Source of the DNA: Streptomyces sp. AM 4-1-1
GTDB taxonomy: Bacteria > Actinomycetota > Actinomycetes > Streptomycetales > Streptomycetaceae
Assembly (NCBI RefSeq): GCF_029167625.1
Contig: NZ_CP119145.1
Span: 6,634,001-6,698,000 of the forward strand
Direction: 5' to 3'
Length of the DNA: 64,000 nt
The notes under the pieces were generated by a model that did not search any database, was not told the DNA's origin, and saw nothing but the letters and a program-made list of their open reading frames with translations. Shown piece after piece: positions 16,332 through 24,761 of the stretch. The first letter of the stretch is position 1; every line of letters begins with the position of its first letter. The translations under genes were made by a program, and so were the position numbers.

Positions 16332-17786
16332 TCAGGCTTCGGACCCGACGCCGTAACCGGCCAGAAAGGTCTCCACGTCGGCCACGTGCGCGTCGAATCC
16401 GTAGTTGCGGAAGGCGTAGCCCCTGACGACGAACGGGGCGCCGGCGTAGAAGAGTTCGTACTGGTGGTGCCGGCCGGCGAACTCGCTGCCCACCGCGTCC
16501 CAGACCAGCTTGAACAGCTTCACCCGGTCCTCGGCGGAAGCGGTCGGTGTGGACAGGCAGCGGTCGATGTCCGGGCGGGTCCGCGGACTCGTCATGTCGC
16601 CCACACCGGCCGGCACCTGGAGGACCCCGCCGCCGGCGAGATCGCGCAGGATCGCCAGAACCCTGGGGTACAGCTCCGACTGGAGACCCATGGCGCCGTA
16701 CACCGCACGGACACCGGGGCGCCACAGCCCCTGCTCGTCGGGGGCGGCGGTGTACTCGGCGGCGAGCACGGCGGACTCCACGAGCGAGACGAGGGAGGCG
16801 AGTTCGCCGAGCTTCTCCACCACGCCCGGAAACCTGTCCACCCCGTTGACCGCGGCGATCTTGCGGGCCAGCCCGGCCAGGAACTGAAGCTTCACGGTGA
16901 AGCGGATCTGCGCCTGCCAGTTGCCGAACAGATGGGCGCCCGTGTCGAAGAACTGCCTGCGCAGCCCCGCGATGTCACGGTGGACGAAGACCCGCTCCCA
17001 CGGGATGAACACGTCGTCGAACACGAGCAGCGCGTCGGTCTCGTCGAAGCGGCTGGTCAGGGGATAGTCGTAGACGCTGCTCGCACCGGGCGCGTACGGC
17101 CTCCGGCAGAGCAGCCTCAGACCCGGGGCCCCGACCGGGACCGCGAAACTGACGGCGAAGTCGGTGTCCTCCGGGCCGAGCGGCTTGATGCACGAGACCA
17201 GGATCTCGTCCGCCACGGCGCCCCCGGTGGCCAGCATCTGGGCGCCCCGCACCACGATGCCGTCGTCCCGTTCGTCGACGATCCCGACCTGTACGAGATC
17301 CCCCGCCCACGCCTGGCCGGAATCCGCCCGGGAGACCTGCGGCGGAATGATCGCGTACGAGACGTGAAGACTCTCCTCGGCGACCCGCCGCCGGTAGGCC
17401 GCCACATGGGCGCCGAAGTCACGAGTGCCCGAGGCGAACGCCTCCGGATGCGCGGCGAACGCCGACAGGAACGCGCCGACATGATCAGGACTGCGGCCCA
17501 CCCAGCCGTGGCTGCGCCGCGCCCACACGGTGGCCGCCTCCCGGAAGGCGGTGAGGTCCCGCGCGCTGCGGGGAGCGGTGAACAGCCGGTTCACCGTCCT
17601 GCCGGTGGCGGGGTCGACGCATGTCATGTCCGACGCCGGGTCGGCGGCGGTGTCGAAGAGACCGGCGATCACCGACGCGATGGGCGCGAAGCCGGGATGG
17701 GTCGTCACGTCGTCGACGGCCACGCCGTCGACGTACACCTGCCGGGAATCCTTGAGGGAGGCCAGATAGTCGCATCCGGTGCGCAT
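16332..17786 (-). CDS. HpaB-family FADH2-dependent monooxygenase, oxygenase component
   Basis: 484 residues, the full length of the 4-hydroxyphenylacetate 3-hydroxylase family. Visible family features are RTGCDYLASLKDSRQVYVDG at the start, VFDDVFIPWERVF near residue 260 and GRHHQYELFYAG near the end. It uses reduced flavin from the neighbouring reductase to hydroxylate an aromatic or N-heterocyclic ring. ATG 17784-17786 overlaps the previous stop by one base (TGATG); a GTG one codon earlier is possible. The exact substrate cannot be read, since the family also includes chlorophenol and pyrrole-carboxylate oxygenases. Confidence 0.9.
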   Translation of the reverse strand: MRTGCDYLASLKDSRQVYVDGVAVDDVTTHPGFAPIASVIAGLFDTAADPASDMTCVDPATGRTVNRLFTAPRSARDLTAFREAATVWARRSHGWVGRSPDHVGAFLSAFAAHPEAFASGTRDFGAHVAAYRRRVAEESLHVSYAIIPPQVSRADSGQAWAGDLVQVGIVDERDDGIVVRGAQMLATGGAVADEILVSCIKPLGPEDTDFAVSFAVPVGAPGLRLLCRRPYAPGASSVYDYPLTSRFDETDALLVFDDVFIPWERVFVHRDIAGLRRQFFDTGAHLFGNWQAQIRFTVKLQFLAGLARKIAAVNGVDRFPGVVEKLGELASLVSLVESAVLAAEYTAAPDEQGLWRPGVRAVYGAMGLQSELYPRVLAILRDLAGGGVLQVPAGVGDMTSPRTRPDIDRCLSTPTASAEDRVKLFKLVWDAVGSEFAGRHHQYELFYAGAPFVVRGYAFRNYGFDAHVADVETFLAGYGVGSEA

Positions 17787-18469
17787 CACGCGTCCTTCTT
17801 CCTGAGGTCGTAGCTGTGGGCCAGGGCCTGGCCCGAGGGGAGTTCCAGTTCGAGACGCCAGTGCGTGCCGTACACGAAGGCGCCCGTGAGGAGGGGGAGA
17901 GTCCCGCAGAACATCACGAGGTCTCCGTCGGACGGACCGAGAGCGGCGGTCACCTGTTCGATCAGATCCGCCGGGTGCCGCAGGGTGGACACCGGCCCCG
18001 ACTGGTACGGACGGCCGTCCACCGAGGAGCGGACGACCAGCCGGTCCCAGTCGGCGGCGGGCGACCCGGCGACGAACTCGGCCACGTCACCGCCGATGGG
18101 CTTCGGGCAGGCGGCCTTCGACGAGCCGATATGCGCTCGTTCCAGTTCACGGTCGGTGTGGTCCGACCCCACCGCGACGAAACACCTCCCGGCATGCCGC
18201 ACCAGGACCGGTTCGACCTCGCCGGAGGTGCGGGGGCCCGCCACCTCGACCACCGGTTCCGTGGTGAGCAGCGCCGGATCGAGGTCGTAGAAGGCGGGAA
18301 CGGTGGCGGGCGGCGGTACGCCGATCGCGGCGAGCTCGGTGATGTGCCGGTCGACCGCGTCGCGGTCGCGGGCGGTGTATCCGGCGACGACGAGCCGCCG
18401 TGGCCGGATGTGCAACTGCTCGCCGGTGCCGATGACGCGCAAGCGCGTCGATGCCGGGCATTGAGCCAT
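17786..18469 (-). CDS. DUF2848-family protein
   Basis: 227 residues matching the DUF2848 family, related to the fumarylacetoacetate hydrolase fold (VGSDHTDRELE, KPIGGDVAEF, FCGTLPLLTG). The family often accompanies catabolic oxygenases. ATG 18467-18469 has a strong GGAGGAG site. It is the first gene of the HpaB operon and has a leader of about 117 bases from the predicted promoter at 18593-18621. A hydrolase role on a ring-cleavage product is plausible but not shown. Confidence 0.82.
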   Translation of the reverse strand: MAQCPASTRLRVIGTGEQLHIRPRRLVVAGYTARDRDAVDRHITELAAIGVPPPATVPAFYDLDPALLTTEPVVEVAGPRTSGEVEPVLVRHAGRCFVAVGSDHTDRELERAHIGSSKAACPKPIGGDVAEFVAGSPAADWDRLVVRSSVDGRPYQSGPVSTLRHPADLIEQVTAALGPSDGDLVMFCGTLPLLTGAFVYGTHWRLELELPSGQALAHSYDLRKKDA

Positions 18470-18519
18470 CGTCAGCTCCTCCTGGTTCGTCTCGGCTGTT
18501 CAGGCCGGTCTTGCCGACG

Positions 18520-18543
18520 CGTCACCCGATCGAGTGGGTGACG
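18520..18543. promoter_or_regulatory. Inverted repeat in the leader of the HpaB operon
   Basis: CGTCACCC (18520-18527) and GGGTGACG (18536-18543) flank eight bases, 50 bp upstream of the DUF2848 start and inside the predicted transcript. It could be a second operator or an RNA hairpin. Confidence 0.4.
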
Positions 18544-18592
18544 CCGGGCCCGGAAGCCGTGCGGCCTACCGGCGGCGACCTGATGAACGTGA

Positions 18593-18629
18593 TGTATACA
18601 AGAAGCCGACAAGGCTCACAAGGGGGGAG
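18593..18629 (-). promoter_or_regulatory. Promoter/operator of the HpaB operon
   Basis: On the minus strand -35 TTGTGA (18621-18616), a 17-bp spacer and -10 TATACA (18598-18593) are present, with the palindrome TGTATACA at 18593-18600 and a C-rich tract before the -35. Spacing and about 29 of 37 bases match the GntR gene promoter at 11944-11980, so control by the GntR protein is likely. Confidence 0.75.
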
Positions 18630-19102
18630 TGGATGCGATCGCGGCGGCGAGGGTCTCGGGTGCGAAGCCCTGACCTGCTGAAATGTCACGATAGGCTGAT
18701 CAAATAAAGAAACGGTAACGAACTGACTTGTTTATAGGTTTGAGGAGTGCGCCGGCTTCCGGCGCATGACCGGAGCGCGCCCCGTCGGCGCGGCCGTCAG
18801 GTGCGACGGGGGGTGGGAGTGGGTGTGGTGCAACCGGGTTCTCACGCGCACCGGACCAGTGGTCCGTACGGTCGTTCCCGTGTCGCGGGGTCGTGGGGCC
18901 TCGCCGGGGCGTACTCGCAGTGCGAGGCTGTTTTGCTGTACCGGTGTCCCGTCAACCGGGCCCCGGGGTTCTCTCTGTGACCGTGCCGGGCTGCGGTGCC
19001 GGGCGTCCGGTGCTCGTCCTGAGAGGCTGACTGCGCCAAGAAAGGCACTTTGTTTGCGCAAAATCCTATACGATTAATTGTCTTACCTATTATATTGACC
19101 GC
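18630..19102. other. Divergent intergenic region, no gene seen
   Basis: About 470 bp without a supported gene. It holds an AT-rich stretch at 18690-18745, a CGGACCA-G-TGGTCCG inverted repeat at 18852-18866 and an AT-rich block at 19060-19100 just before the next start codon, with a possible -10 TATTAT at 19088-19093 that would give a leaderless transcript. Confidence 0.5.
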
Positions 19103-20218
19103 ATGTCCACTACCGACTCGGCCGCAGGCGCGGTTCCCGTCGCCGCGGCCTCGCAGGCACCGCGGGGAACGGTCGTCACGGTCACCGGCGCGCTCTCGCC
19201 GGACGCGCTCGGCGCGGTCCTTCCGTGCGAACACCTGCTGGGCGACTTCGCCCCGCCCGGCGCGGCGGCCGGGTGCCGGGCGACGGACCGCGACCAGCCC
19301 GGGGCCGTGAGCGGACCCCGGCCGCCTGGTGAACCACTCACGATGGAACTCCTCGGCGAGGTCGCCATGGGCGTCCCCAACCAGGACGACCGGCTGCTCG
19401 ACGACATCGGGCGCGCCGAGGACGAGGCCGCCGCGTTCCGCCGGGCCGGCGGCGGCACGCTGGTGGACCTCACGAGCGTCGGGCTCGGCCGCCGGCCCGC
19501 CGCCCTGCGCGGGATCTCCGAGACGACCGGCGTACACATCGTGATGGGCGCCGGGTGGTACCACCCGGCGTGGGCCGGGGGGCTCACCGGCCGGGACGCG
19601 CGGAGTCTCACCGAAGAGCTCGTACGGGATCTCACCGAGGGCGTGGACGGCGTGCGCGCCGGCGTCATCGGGCGGATCGCGGCGCTCGACCCGGACGAGT
19701 CCGCCCAGCGCGCCGTTCTCGTCGCGGCCGCGAGGGCGTCGGCCGAGACCGGCGCCGCGATCTCGCTCGACCGGTCCGACGATCCGGCCGTCCAGCGGCG
19801 TGTGCTCGATCTGCTCGCCGACGAGGGCGCGGACCTCGCCCGGGTCGTCGTCGGGTGCTGCGACGCGCTCTCGCCCCGCCCCGACGACCTCGAACCGCTC
19901 CTGGAGCGCGGCGTGTTCGTACAGTTCGACCGCCTCGGGCGGCTCCCGTCGGTGCTCAGCGTCTCCGACGACCAGGACGTCGCCGCGGCCGTGCTCGAAC
20001 TCGCCCGCCGTGGCCGTGTCGGCCAGGTTCTCCTGTCGCAGGGCGTTTGTGCCAAATCACAACTCCTCGCCTGGGGTGGCGGCGGCTACGGCTTCGTCCT
20101 CCAGCAGTTCGTCCCGTACCTGAAGATGCTCGGAGCCGACGACTCCCTCGTCGAGGCCGTCACCGTGCACAACCCCGGGCGGCTCCTGACCGTCCCGACC
20201 CCGAGGGCAGACTCGTGA
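19103..20218 (+). CDS. Phosphotriesterase-family protein lacking most metal ligands (probable pseudoenzyme)
   Basis: 371 residues, clearly paralogous to the next gene (shared blocks GGGTLVD, GAGWYHP, GVIG and the C-terminal VHNPGRLL). The expected HxH metal motif reads C-E-H. The residue in GVIGEIG is Arg. The two single-His motifs are replaced (ISLDRSD for FHVGG, GCCDAL for GHASD), and the final Asp motif reads SQGVC for GHDVC. Only one of the usual ligands remains, so hydrolytic activity is unlikely. ATG 19103 sits in an AT-rich stretch without a ribosome binding site. It overlaps the active-looking paralogue by 4 bp (GTGA), which suggests a regulatory or heterodimer role. Confidence 0.82.
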   Translation: MSTTDSAAGAVPVAAASQAPRGTVVTVTGALSPDALGAVLPCEHLLGDFAPPGAAAGCRATDRDQPGAVSGPRPPGEPLTMELLGEVAMGVPNQDDRLLDDIGRAEDEAAAFRRAGGGTLVDLTSVGLGRRPAALRGISETTGVHIVMGAGWYHPAWAGGLTGRDARSLTEELVRDLTEGVDGVRAGVIGRIAALDPDESAQRAVLVAAARASAETGAAISLDRSDDPAVQRRVLDLLADEGADLARVVVGCCDALSPRPDDLEPLLERGVFVQFDRLGRLPSVLSVSDDQDVAAAVLELARRGRVGQVLLSQGVCAKSQLLAWGGGGYGFVLQQFVPYLKMLGADDSLVEAVTVHNPGRLLTVPTPRADS

Positions 20219-21285
20219 GCCGCTACCCGTTCGAGATCCCGGACATCGCCGGCCAGGTCCTGACCGTCGCCGGACCGGTGGACCCGGCCACGCTGGGACA
20301 GACGCTCATGCACGAGCACGTCTTCGTCGACCTGCGGCGTCCGGCGCGTTTCCGCCGACCCGGCGAGGACTCGCCCGAGGCCGCCGAACCGCTCACGCTC
20401 GCCAACCTCGCACGCACGCGGCACGGATGTCCGAACGCCGACAACGACGTGATGGACGACTTCGACGAGATGCTGTCGGAGGTGGGGGCCTTCACCCGGG
20501 CCGGCGGCGGCACCCTGGTCGAGGTGTCCCCCATCGGCCTGGGCCGGGACCCCGGCAAGCTCCTGCGACTCTCCGAGGCCGGCGGGCTCAACGTCGTCAT
20601 GGGCGGCGGCTGGTACACCCCCGCCTTCCACCCGGCGGACATGGACGCGCGCGGCGTCGACGAACTCACCGACATCATCGTGCGCGATGTCGTGATCGGC
20701 GCCGACGGTACCGGCGTCCGTACCGGCGTCATCGGTGAGATCGGTGCGGAGACCGCGCCGCTCACCGACAACGAACTCAAGAGCGTGCGGGCCGGCGCAC
20801 GCGCCGGCCGGATCACCGGGGCGCCCCTCACCTTCCATGTCGGCGGCGTCGGTGAGGAGAAGTTCCGGGTCCTCGACATCCTGGAGGAGGAGGGCGTCGC
20901 CCCCTCGAACGTCGTACTGGGACACGCCTCGGACGTCCTGGCGGACCCGTCGTTCGGCGAACGCCTGCTGGCCCGTGGCGTCTTCGTGGAGTTCGACTTC
21001 ATGGCCTCACCCGGAAGCCCGTGGGGCCACCTGTTCCTGATGAGCGATCACAAGGTCGCCCGGGGCGTCGCGGACCTGGTGGAACGGGGCTGGGCGGAGC
21101 GGATCGTGCTCGGCCACGACGTGTGCCAGAAGATCCAGCTCAAGAAGTACGGCGGCAAGGGCTTCGACTACATCCCGCGGTACTTCCTGCCGGCCCTGCG
21201 CCGTCTCGGGGTGGCGGAGGAGGCCATCCGGTCGATCATGGTCGACAACCCGGCGCGGGCACTCACCTTCGCGCCGCCGAGGTAG
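20215..21285 (+). CDS. Phosphotriesterase-family metal-dependent hydrolase
   Basis: 356 residues with all expected metal ligands of the phosphotriesterase-like amidohydrolase group: the HEH pair (TLMHEHVF, near residue 33), Glu in GVIGEIG, His in TFHVGG, His in GHASD and Asp in GHDVC. Family members are lactonases, esterases or phosphotriesterases. GTG 20215 overlaps the previous stop. Its neighbours, including an esterase 142 bp downstream, suggest a lactone or ester hydrolysis step in the catabolic island. Confidence 0.88.
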   Translation: MSRYPFEIPDIAGQVLTVAGPVDPATLGQTLMHEHVFVDLRRPARFRRPGEDSPEAAEPLTLANLARTRHGCPNADNDVMDDFDEMLSEVGAFTRAGGGTLVEVSPIGLGRDPGKLLRLSEAGGLNVVMGGGWYTPAFHPADMDARGVDELTDIIVRDVVIGADGTGVRTGVIGEIGAETAPLTDNELKSVRAGARAGRITGAPLTFHVGGVGEEKFRVLDILEEEGVAPSNVVLGHASDVLADPSFGERLLARGVFVEFDFMASPGSPWGHLFLMSDHKVARGVADLVERGWAERIVLGHDVCQKIQLKKYGGKGFDYIPRYFLPALRRLGVAEEAIRSIMVDNPARALTFAPPR

Positions 21286-21427
21286 CGGGCCCCTACCGTC
21301 ACGTCCTCCCGGCCCGGTGTGCCTGGCCGTGTCGGACCAGGACACGACACGGTCTTCCGCGCTGATCCGATCACCGGTCCGATCACGGGTCGGACCACCA
21401 CAAGCAAACTGAAGCAAGGGGAGAGTC

Positions 21428-22402
21428 ATGCCAGTCACCCCAGTTCCCTTCGACCCGGCCCTGAACGCGGTGCTGGAGAGCATGCCTTCGGGAGACGGGC
21501 CCGCACCGTCGCTGGAGACCGTCCCGCTGATGCGTGAGGCCGGGGTCTTCCCCCAGCTGACGGTCGCGGAGGTCATCGGCACGCGTGAGATCGACGCCGA
21601 GGAGCGTACGGTCCCCGGGCCGGACGGCGCTCCGGACCTCGAAATCACCGTGCTGCGTCCGCGGTACCTGGGCGCCCCGGTACCGGGGCTCTACAACATC
21701 CACGGCGGCGGCACCATCAGCGGCCACCGCCACCAGGACATCCCGAGGATCGCCGACCTCGTGGAACAGCTCGGCGTCGTCGCCGTCTGCGTCGGATACC
21801 GCCTCGCCCCGGAGAACCCCGATCCGGCACCGGTCGAGGACTGCTACGCCGGCCTGAAGTGGATGTCGGAGAACGCCGCCGAACTCGGCGTCGACCCTTG
21901 CCGTGTCGTCGTCATGGGCGGCAGCGCGGGGGGTGGCCTGTCGGCCGGGGTCTCTCTGCTGGCCCGCGACCGCAACGGGCCACCTCTGGCTGGGCAGTTG
22001 CTGCTGTGCCCGATGCTCGACGACACCAACACGACCGTCTCCAGCCACCAGTACGACGGCACCGGCACCTGGCAGCGTGGGATCAATGTGGTCGCCTGGC
22101 AGGCGCTGCTCGGCGAGAAGGCGGGCGACCCCACGGCCGACGTGTCGGTCTACGCCGCACCCGCCCGCGCGGCGGACCTGTCAGCTCTTCCGCCGGCGTT
22201 CATCGAGGCAGGCAGCGCCGAGCTGTTCCGCGACGAGGACGTGGCCTACGCGTCCCGCATCTGGGCCGCGGGCGGAGAGGCGGAGCTGCACATCTGGAAC
22301 GGAGCCTTCCACGGCTTCGACGTCTTCGCCCCCGGCCACGAGACGAGCCGGGCCGCCCTCGCGGCGCGGCTGTCGTGGCTGCGCCGCGTGCTCGGCCTCT
22401 GA
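21428..22402 (+). CDS. Alpha/beta-hydrolase, HSL-type esterase
   Basis: 324 residues. HGGG (92-95) is the oxyanion hole, Ser166 lies in GGSAGG, and GAFHGFD carries the catalytic His; an acidic residue precedes it around LFRDED. ATG 21428 follows AGGGGAG. The gene stands 142 bp after the phosphotriesterase gene, in a separate or continued operon, and ends before a strong terminator. Confidence 0.88.
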   Translation: MPVTPVPFDPALNAVLESMPSGDGPAPSLETVPLMREAGVFPQLTVAEVIGTREIDAEERTVPGPDGAPDLEITVLRPRYLGAPVPGLYNIHGGGTISGHRHQDIPRIADLVEQLGVVAVCVGYRLAPENPDPAPVEDCYAGLKWMSENAAELGVDPCRVVVMGGSAGGGLSAGVSLLARDRNGPPLAGQLLLCPMLDDTNTTVSSHQYDGTGTWQRGINVVAWQALLGEKAGDPTADVSVYAAPARAADLSALPPAFIEAGSAELFRDEDVAYASRIWAAGGEAELHIWNGAFHGFDVFAPGHETSRAALAARLSWLRRVLGL

Positions 22403-22914
22403 CTTCCTCGGGGACGGTGCATCCGTCGCGAGGACGAACCGTGCTGTTCGCGGTCGTCGCCGGCGGCCGCGAACAGCACGGTCACCATGGGTCGGACGTC
22501 CGCCTGAGGGCATTCGACGATCCGGAAATGTCGAACTCGGGGACAACGACACGGCCGACGGCACGAGCGGGGTCCCGCTGTCCTTCACGGTCGACCCGGT
22601 GACGGCCGGCACACCCTGTACGCCGGAACGTGCCCGTTACGTGCAGTGAGTCCGAGGGACAAGGACCGGCGCGAATCCACGGCGCCGACCGGCCGTCATC
22701 AGTGAGTTCTGATCCGGTGGGTGCGGGCGGCGGCCAGGTCGTGGGTGCGGCCCGGCAGCGCGGGCGAGATCCACAGCAGTGCGCCGACGGGGTCGGTGAC
22801 CCGCTGGGCGGTGGATGGGCGCGTGTCCAGGGCGGGATAGCGCCCCACTGTGCTTTCTCCGATGGAGAGGCGTAAGTCCGTGCCTATGCCGTGTCCGGGC
22901 CTCTGCCGTTCTTC
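22403..22914. other. Gene-poor intergenic region with terminator
   Basis: No convincing gene in 512 bp. A terminator hairpin lies at 22439-22481. Between 22530 and 22650 one plus-strand frame reads like the tail of a secreted protein (DNDTADGTSGVPLSFTVD), but it has no start or partner and is not called. Confidence 0.5.
22439..22481. terminator. Hairpin terminator after the esterase gene
   Basis: A perfect 15-bp stem (22439-22453 with 22467-22481) with a 13-base loop, 36 bp after the esterase stop. Confidence 0.75.
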
Positions 22915-23922
22915 TCAGGAACCGTCAGCGCCTTGGCGCAGGTACGTGCCGAGCCGCTCGATCGCTGAGGGGTTGCGCGGGCTCTCGACGAGATCGGCGT
23001 AGTCCAGCGTGTAGATCCGCTTGTGCTTGATCGCGGAGACGTTTCGCAGCGGCGGGTAAGAGAGCAGGAACTTCCTTTTCTGCTCCGCGCTCGTCGAGCC
23101 GTAGTTGTTGATGACGATGACGTCCGGGTTCCTCTTCACGACCGTCTCCCAGCCGACCGCTGTCCAGGAGTCCTTGAGGTCGTGCAGGAGGTTGACGCCC
23201 CCGGCCTCGCTGATGATCTGCTCGGGTGCGGCGTAGCGGCCCGAGGTGAAGGGCTGGTCCTGGCCGCTGTCGTAGAGGAACACCGAGGGCCGGTCCGCGC
23301 CCTGGGGGGCCTTCGCTCGAACGTCGGCAACCGTTGCCTTGTACTGCTTGATCAGCTTTTGTGCGCGCTCCTCGACGCCGAAGATCGTGCCGAGGTTCTC
23401 CAGATCCGTGTAGAGCGCGTCGAGTGGCGGCATGACTCCGCGCGAGGTGCTGGTGCGGGCGTTGCGGCAGGACTCGGTGAGCAGATACGTATCGATGCCC
23501 GCCTTGTGCAGCTCGTCCGGCGTCAACGCGTTCTCGTTGAAGCCGTAGTTCCAGCCGGCGAGGACGAGGTCGGCGCGTACGGAGAGCGCTGTCTCCTTGG
23601 TGATGCGGTCTTTGGAGAGCCACTTCACCTTGTCGTATGCGTCCTTGTACGGCAGGTCCTCGACGGAACGTTTGTCGCCGGGCATGACGTAGCCCGCCAT
23701 GTGGCTCTCCAGGCCGAGAGCGAACATGAGCTCGGTGATGCCGACATCGTTGGTCACCACCCGCTCGGGTCGCTTGTCGTAAGTGACCTTCTTCCCGCAG
23801 TTGGTGACGGTCACGGCTTGCGGCTCGGTGTTCTTGTCGTCGGGTGAGACTTTCGCACCGCAGCCGGTCAGCGTGAGGGCGGCGGCGAGGCCGAGCGAGG
23901 CGGTGGTCACGAGCTTGTGCAC
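22915..23922 (-). CDS. btuF: Cobalamin ABC importer, substrate-binding lipoprotein
   Basis: 335 residues of the periplasmic-binding family used by siderophore and B12 importers. A lipoprotein signal ends at LTLTGC, so the mature protein is anchored outside the membrane by Cys. Start GTG 23920-23922 follows GGAAGG. It is the last gene of a three-gene importer operon behind a cobalamin riboswitch, which is the reason for assigning cobalamin rather than iron as the ligand. The protein alone would look like a generic iron-complex binder. Confidence 0.8.
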   Translation of the reverse strand: MHKLVTTASLGLAAALTLTGCGAKVSPDDKNTEPQAVTVTNCGKKVTYDKRPERVVTNDVGITELMFALGLESHMAGYVMPGDKRSVEDLPYKDAYDKVKWLSKDRITKETALSVRADLVLAGWNYGFNENALTPDELHKAGIDTYLLTESCRNARTSTSRGVMPPLDALYTDLENLGTIFGVEERAQKLIKQYKATVADVRAKAPQGADRPSVFLYDSGQDQPFTSGRYAAPEQIISEAGGVNLLHDLKDSWTAVGWETVVKRNPDVIVINNYGSTSAEQKRKFLLSYPPLRNVSAIKHKRIYTLDYADLVESPRNPSAIERLGTYLRQGADGS

Positions 23923-23939
23923 AGGAGCCTTCCGGGGAG

Positions 23940-24701
23940 TCAGGGAGTCAGTGAATCGAAGAGGAACTGGGTGGCGCCGGTTTCGGGGTGGCGCACCCGG
24001 TGCGCCCTTACGCCGAAGACCTCGGCGAGCAGCGCGGGGGACAGGACCTCGTCCGGGGGGCCCGAGGCGACGACGCGGCCGCCGCACAGGACGTGCAGCC
24101 GGTCGCAGTGGGCGGCGGCGAGGTTCAGGTCATGCAGGGCAGCGAGCACGGTCGGGCCACTGGCACGGACCCGGCGCAGCACATCGAGCTGGTGGGCTAT
24201 GTCGAGGTGGTTCGTGGGCTCGTCCAGGACGAGGACGCGCGGCTGCTGGGTGAGCGCACGGGCGATGAGTACCCGCTGTTTCTCCCCGCCGGAGAGCGAC
24301 AGGAAGCTGCGCGTGGCGAGGTGCGCCACTCCTGCCTGTTCCAGGGCCTTCAGGACGATCTGCCGGTCACCCACGGAGGTGCGCTCGCGGTGCGGCAGGC
24401 GTCCCATCGTGACGACCTCGGTGACCGTGAAGTCGAAGTCCGCGGCCGACTCCTGCGGAAGCGCGGCGAGCAGGCGCGCCGCGGCCCGGGGCGTCATGCG
24501 GTGCACATCCTCGCTGCCGACCCTGACGACTCCCGTGTCGGGGCGTCGTGCCCGGTAGACGCACCGCAGCAGCGTCGACTTCCCGCTGCCGTTGGGCCCG
24601 ATCAGTCCCACGAAGGTTCCGGTGGGCGCGTCGAGGGTGACCTCGTCGACGAGCCGCGTGCCGGCCACCTCGACCGAAACGCCTTCGACGTCGAGCCGCA
24701 C
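23940..24701 (-). CDS. btuD: Cobalamin ABC importer, ATPase
   Basis: 253 residues. Walker A is GPNGSGKST, the signature is LSGGEKQR and Walker B is VLVLDEPTNHLD, followed by the switch His in ALHDLNLA. GTG 24699-24701 follows GGAGGAG. It lies between the permease and binding-protein genes and forms the energy-coupling subunit of the importer. Confidence 0.88.
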   Translation of the reverse strand: MRLDVEGVSVEVAGTRLVDEVTLDAPTGTFVGLIGPNGSGKSTLLRCVYRARRPDTGVVRVGSEDVHRMTPRAAARLLAALPQESAADFDFTVTEVVTMGRLPHRERTSVGDRQIVLKALEQAGVAHLATRSFLSLSGGEKQRVLIARALTQQPRVLVLDEPTNHLDIAHQLDVLRRVRASGPTVLAALHDLNLAAAHCDRLHVLCGGRVVASGPPDEVLSPALLAEVFGVRAHRVRHPETGATQFLFDSLTP

Positions 24702-24761
24702 GTCTCCTCCTTCATGATGAACATCGATACGGGTACGGATGGTGTTGCTGGACGCCTGAAC

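Noticed and set aside
22530..22649. Tail of a secreted protein gene
   Set aside because: A short suggestive frame exists, but no start, no domain and no neighbouring fragment support it.
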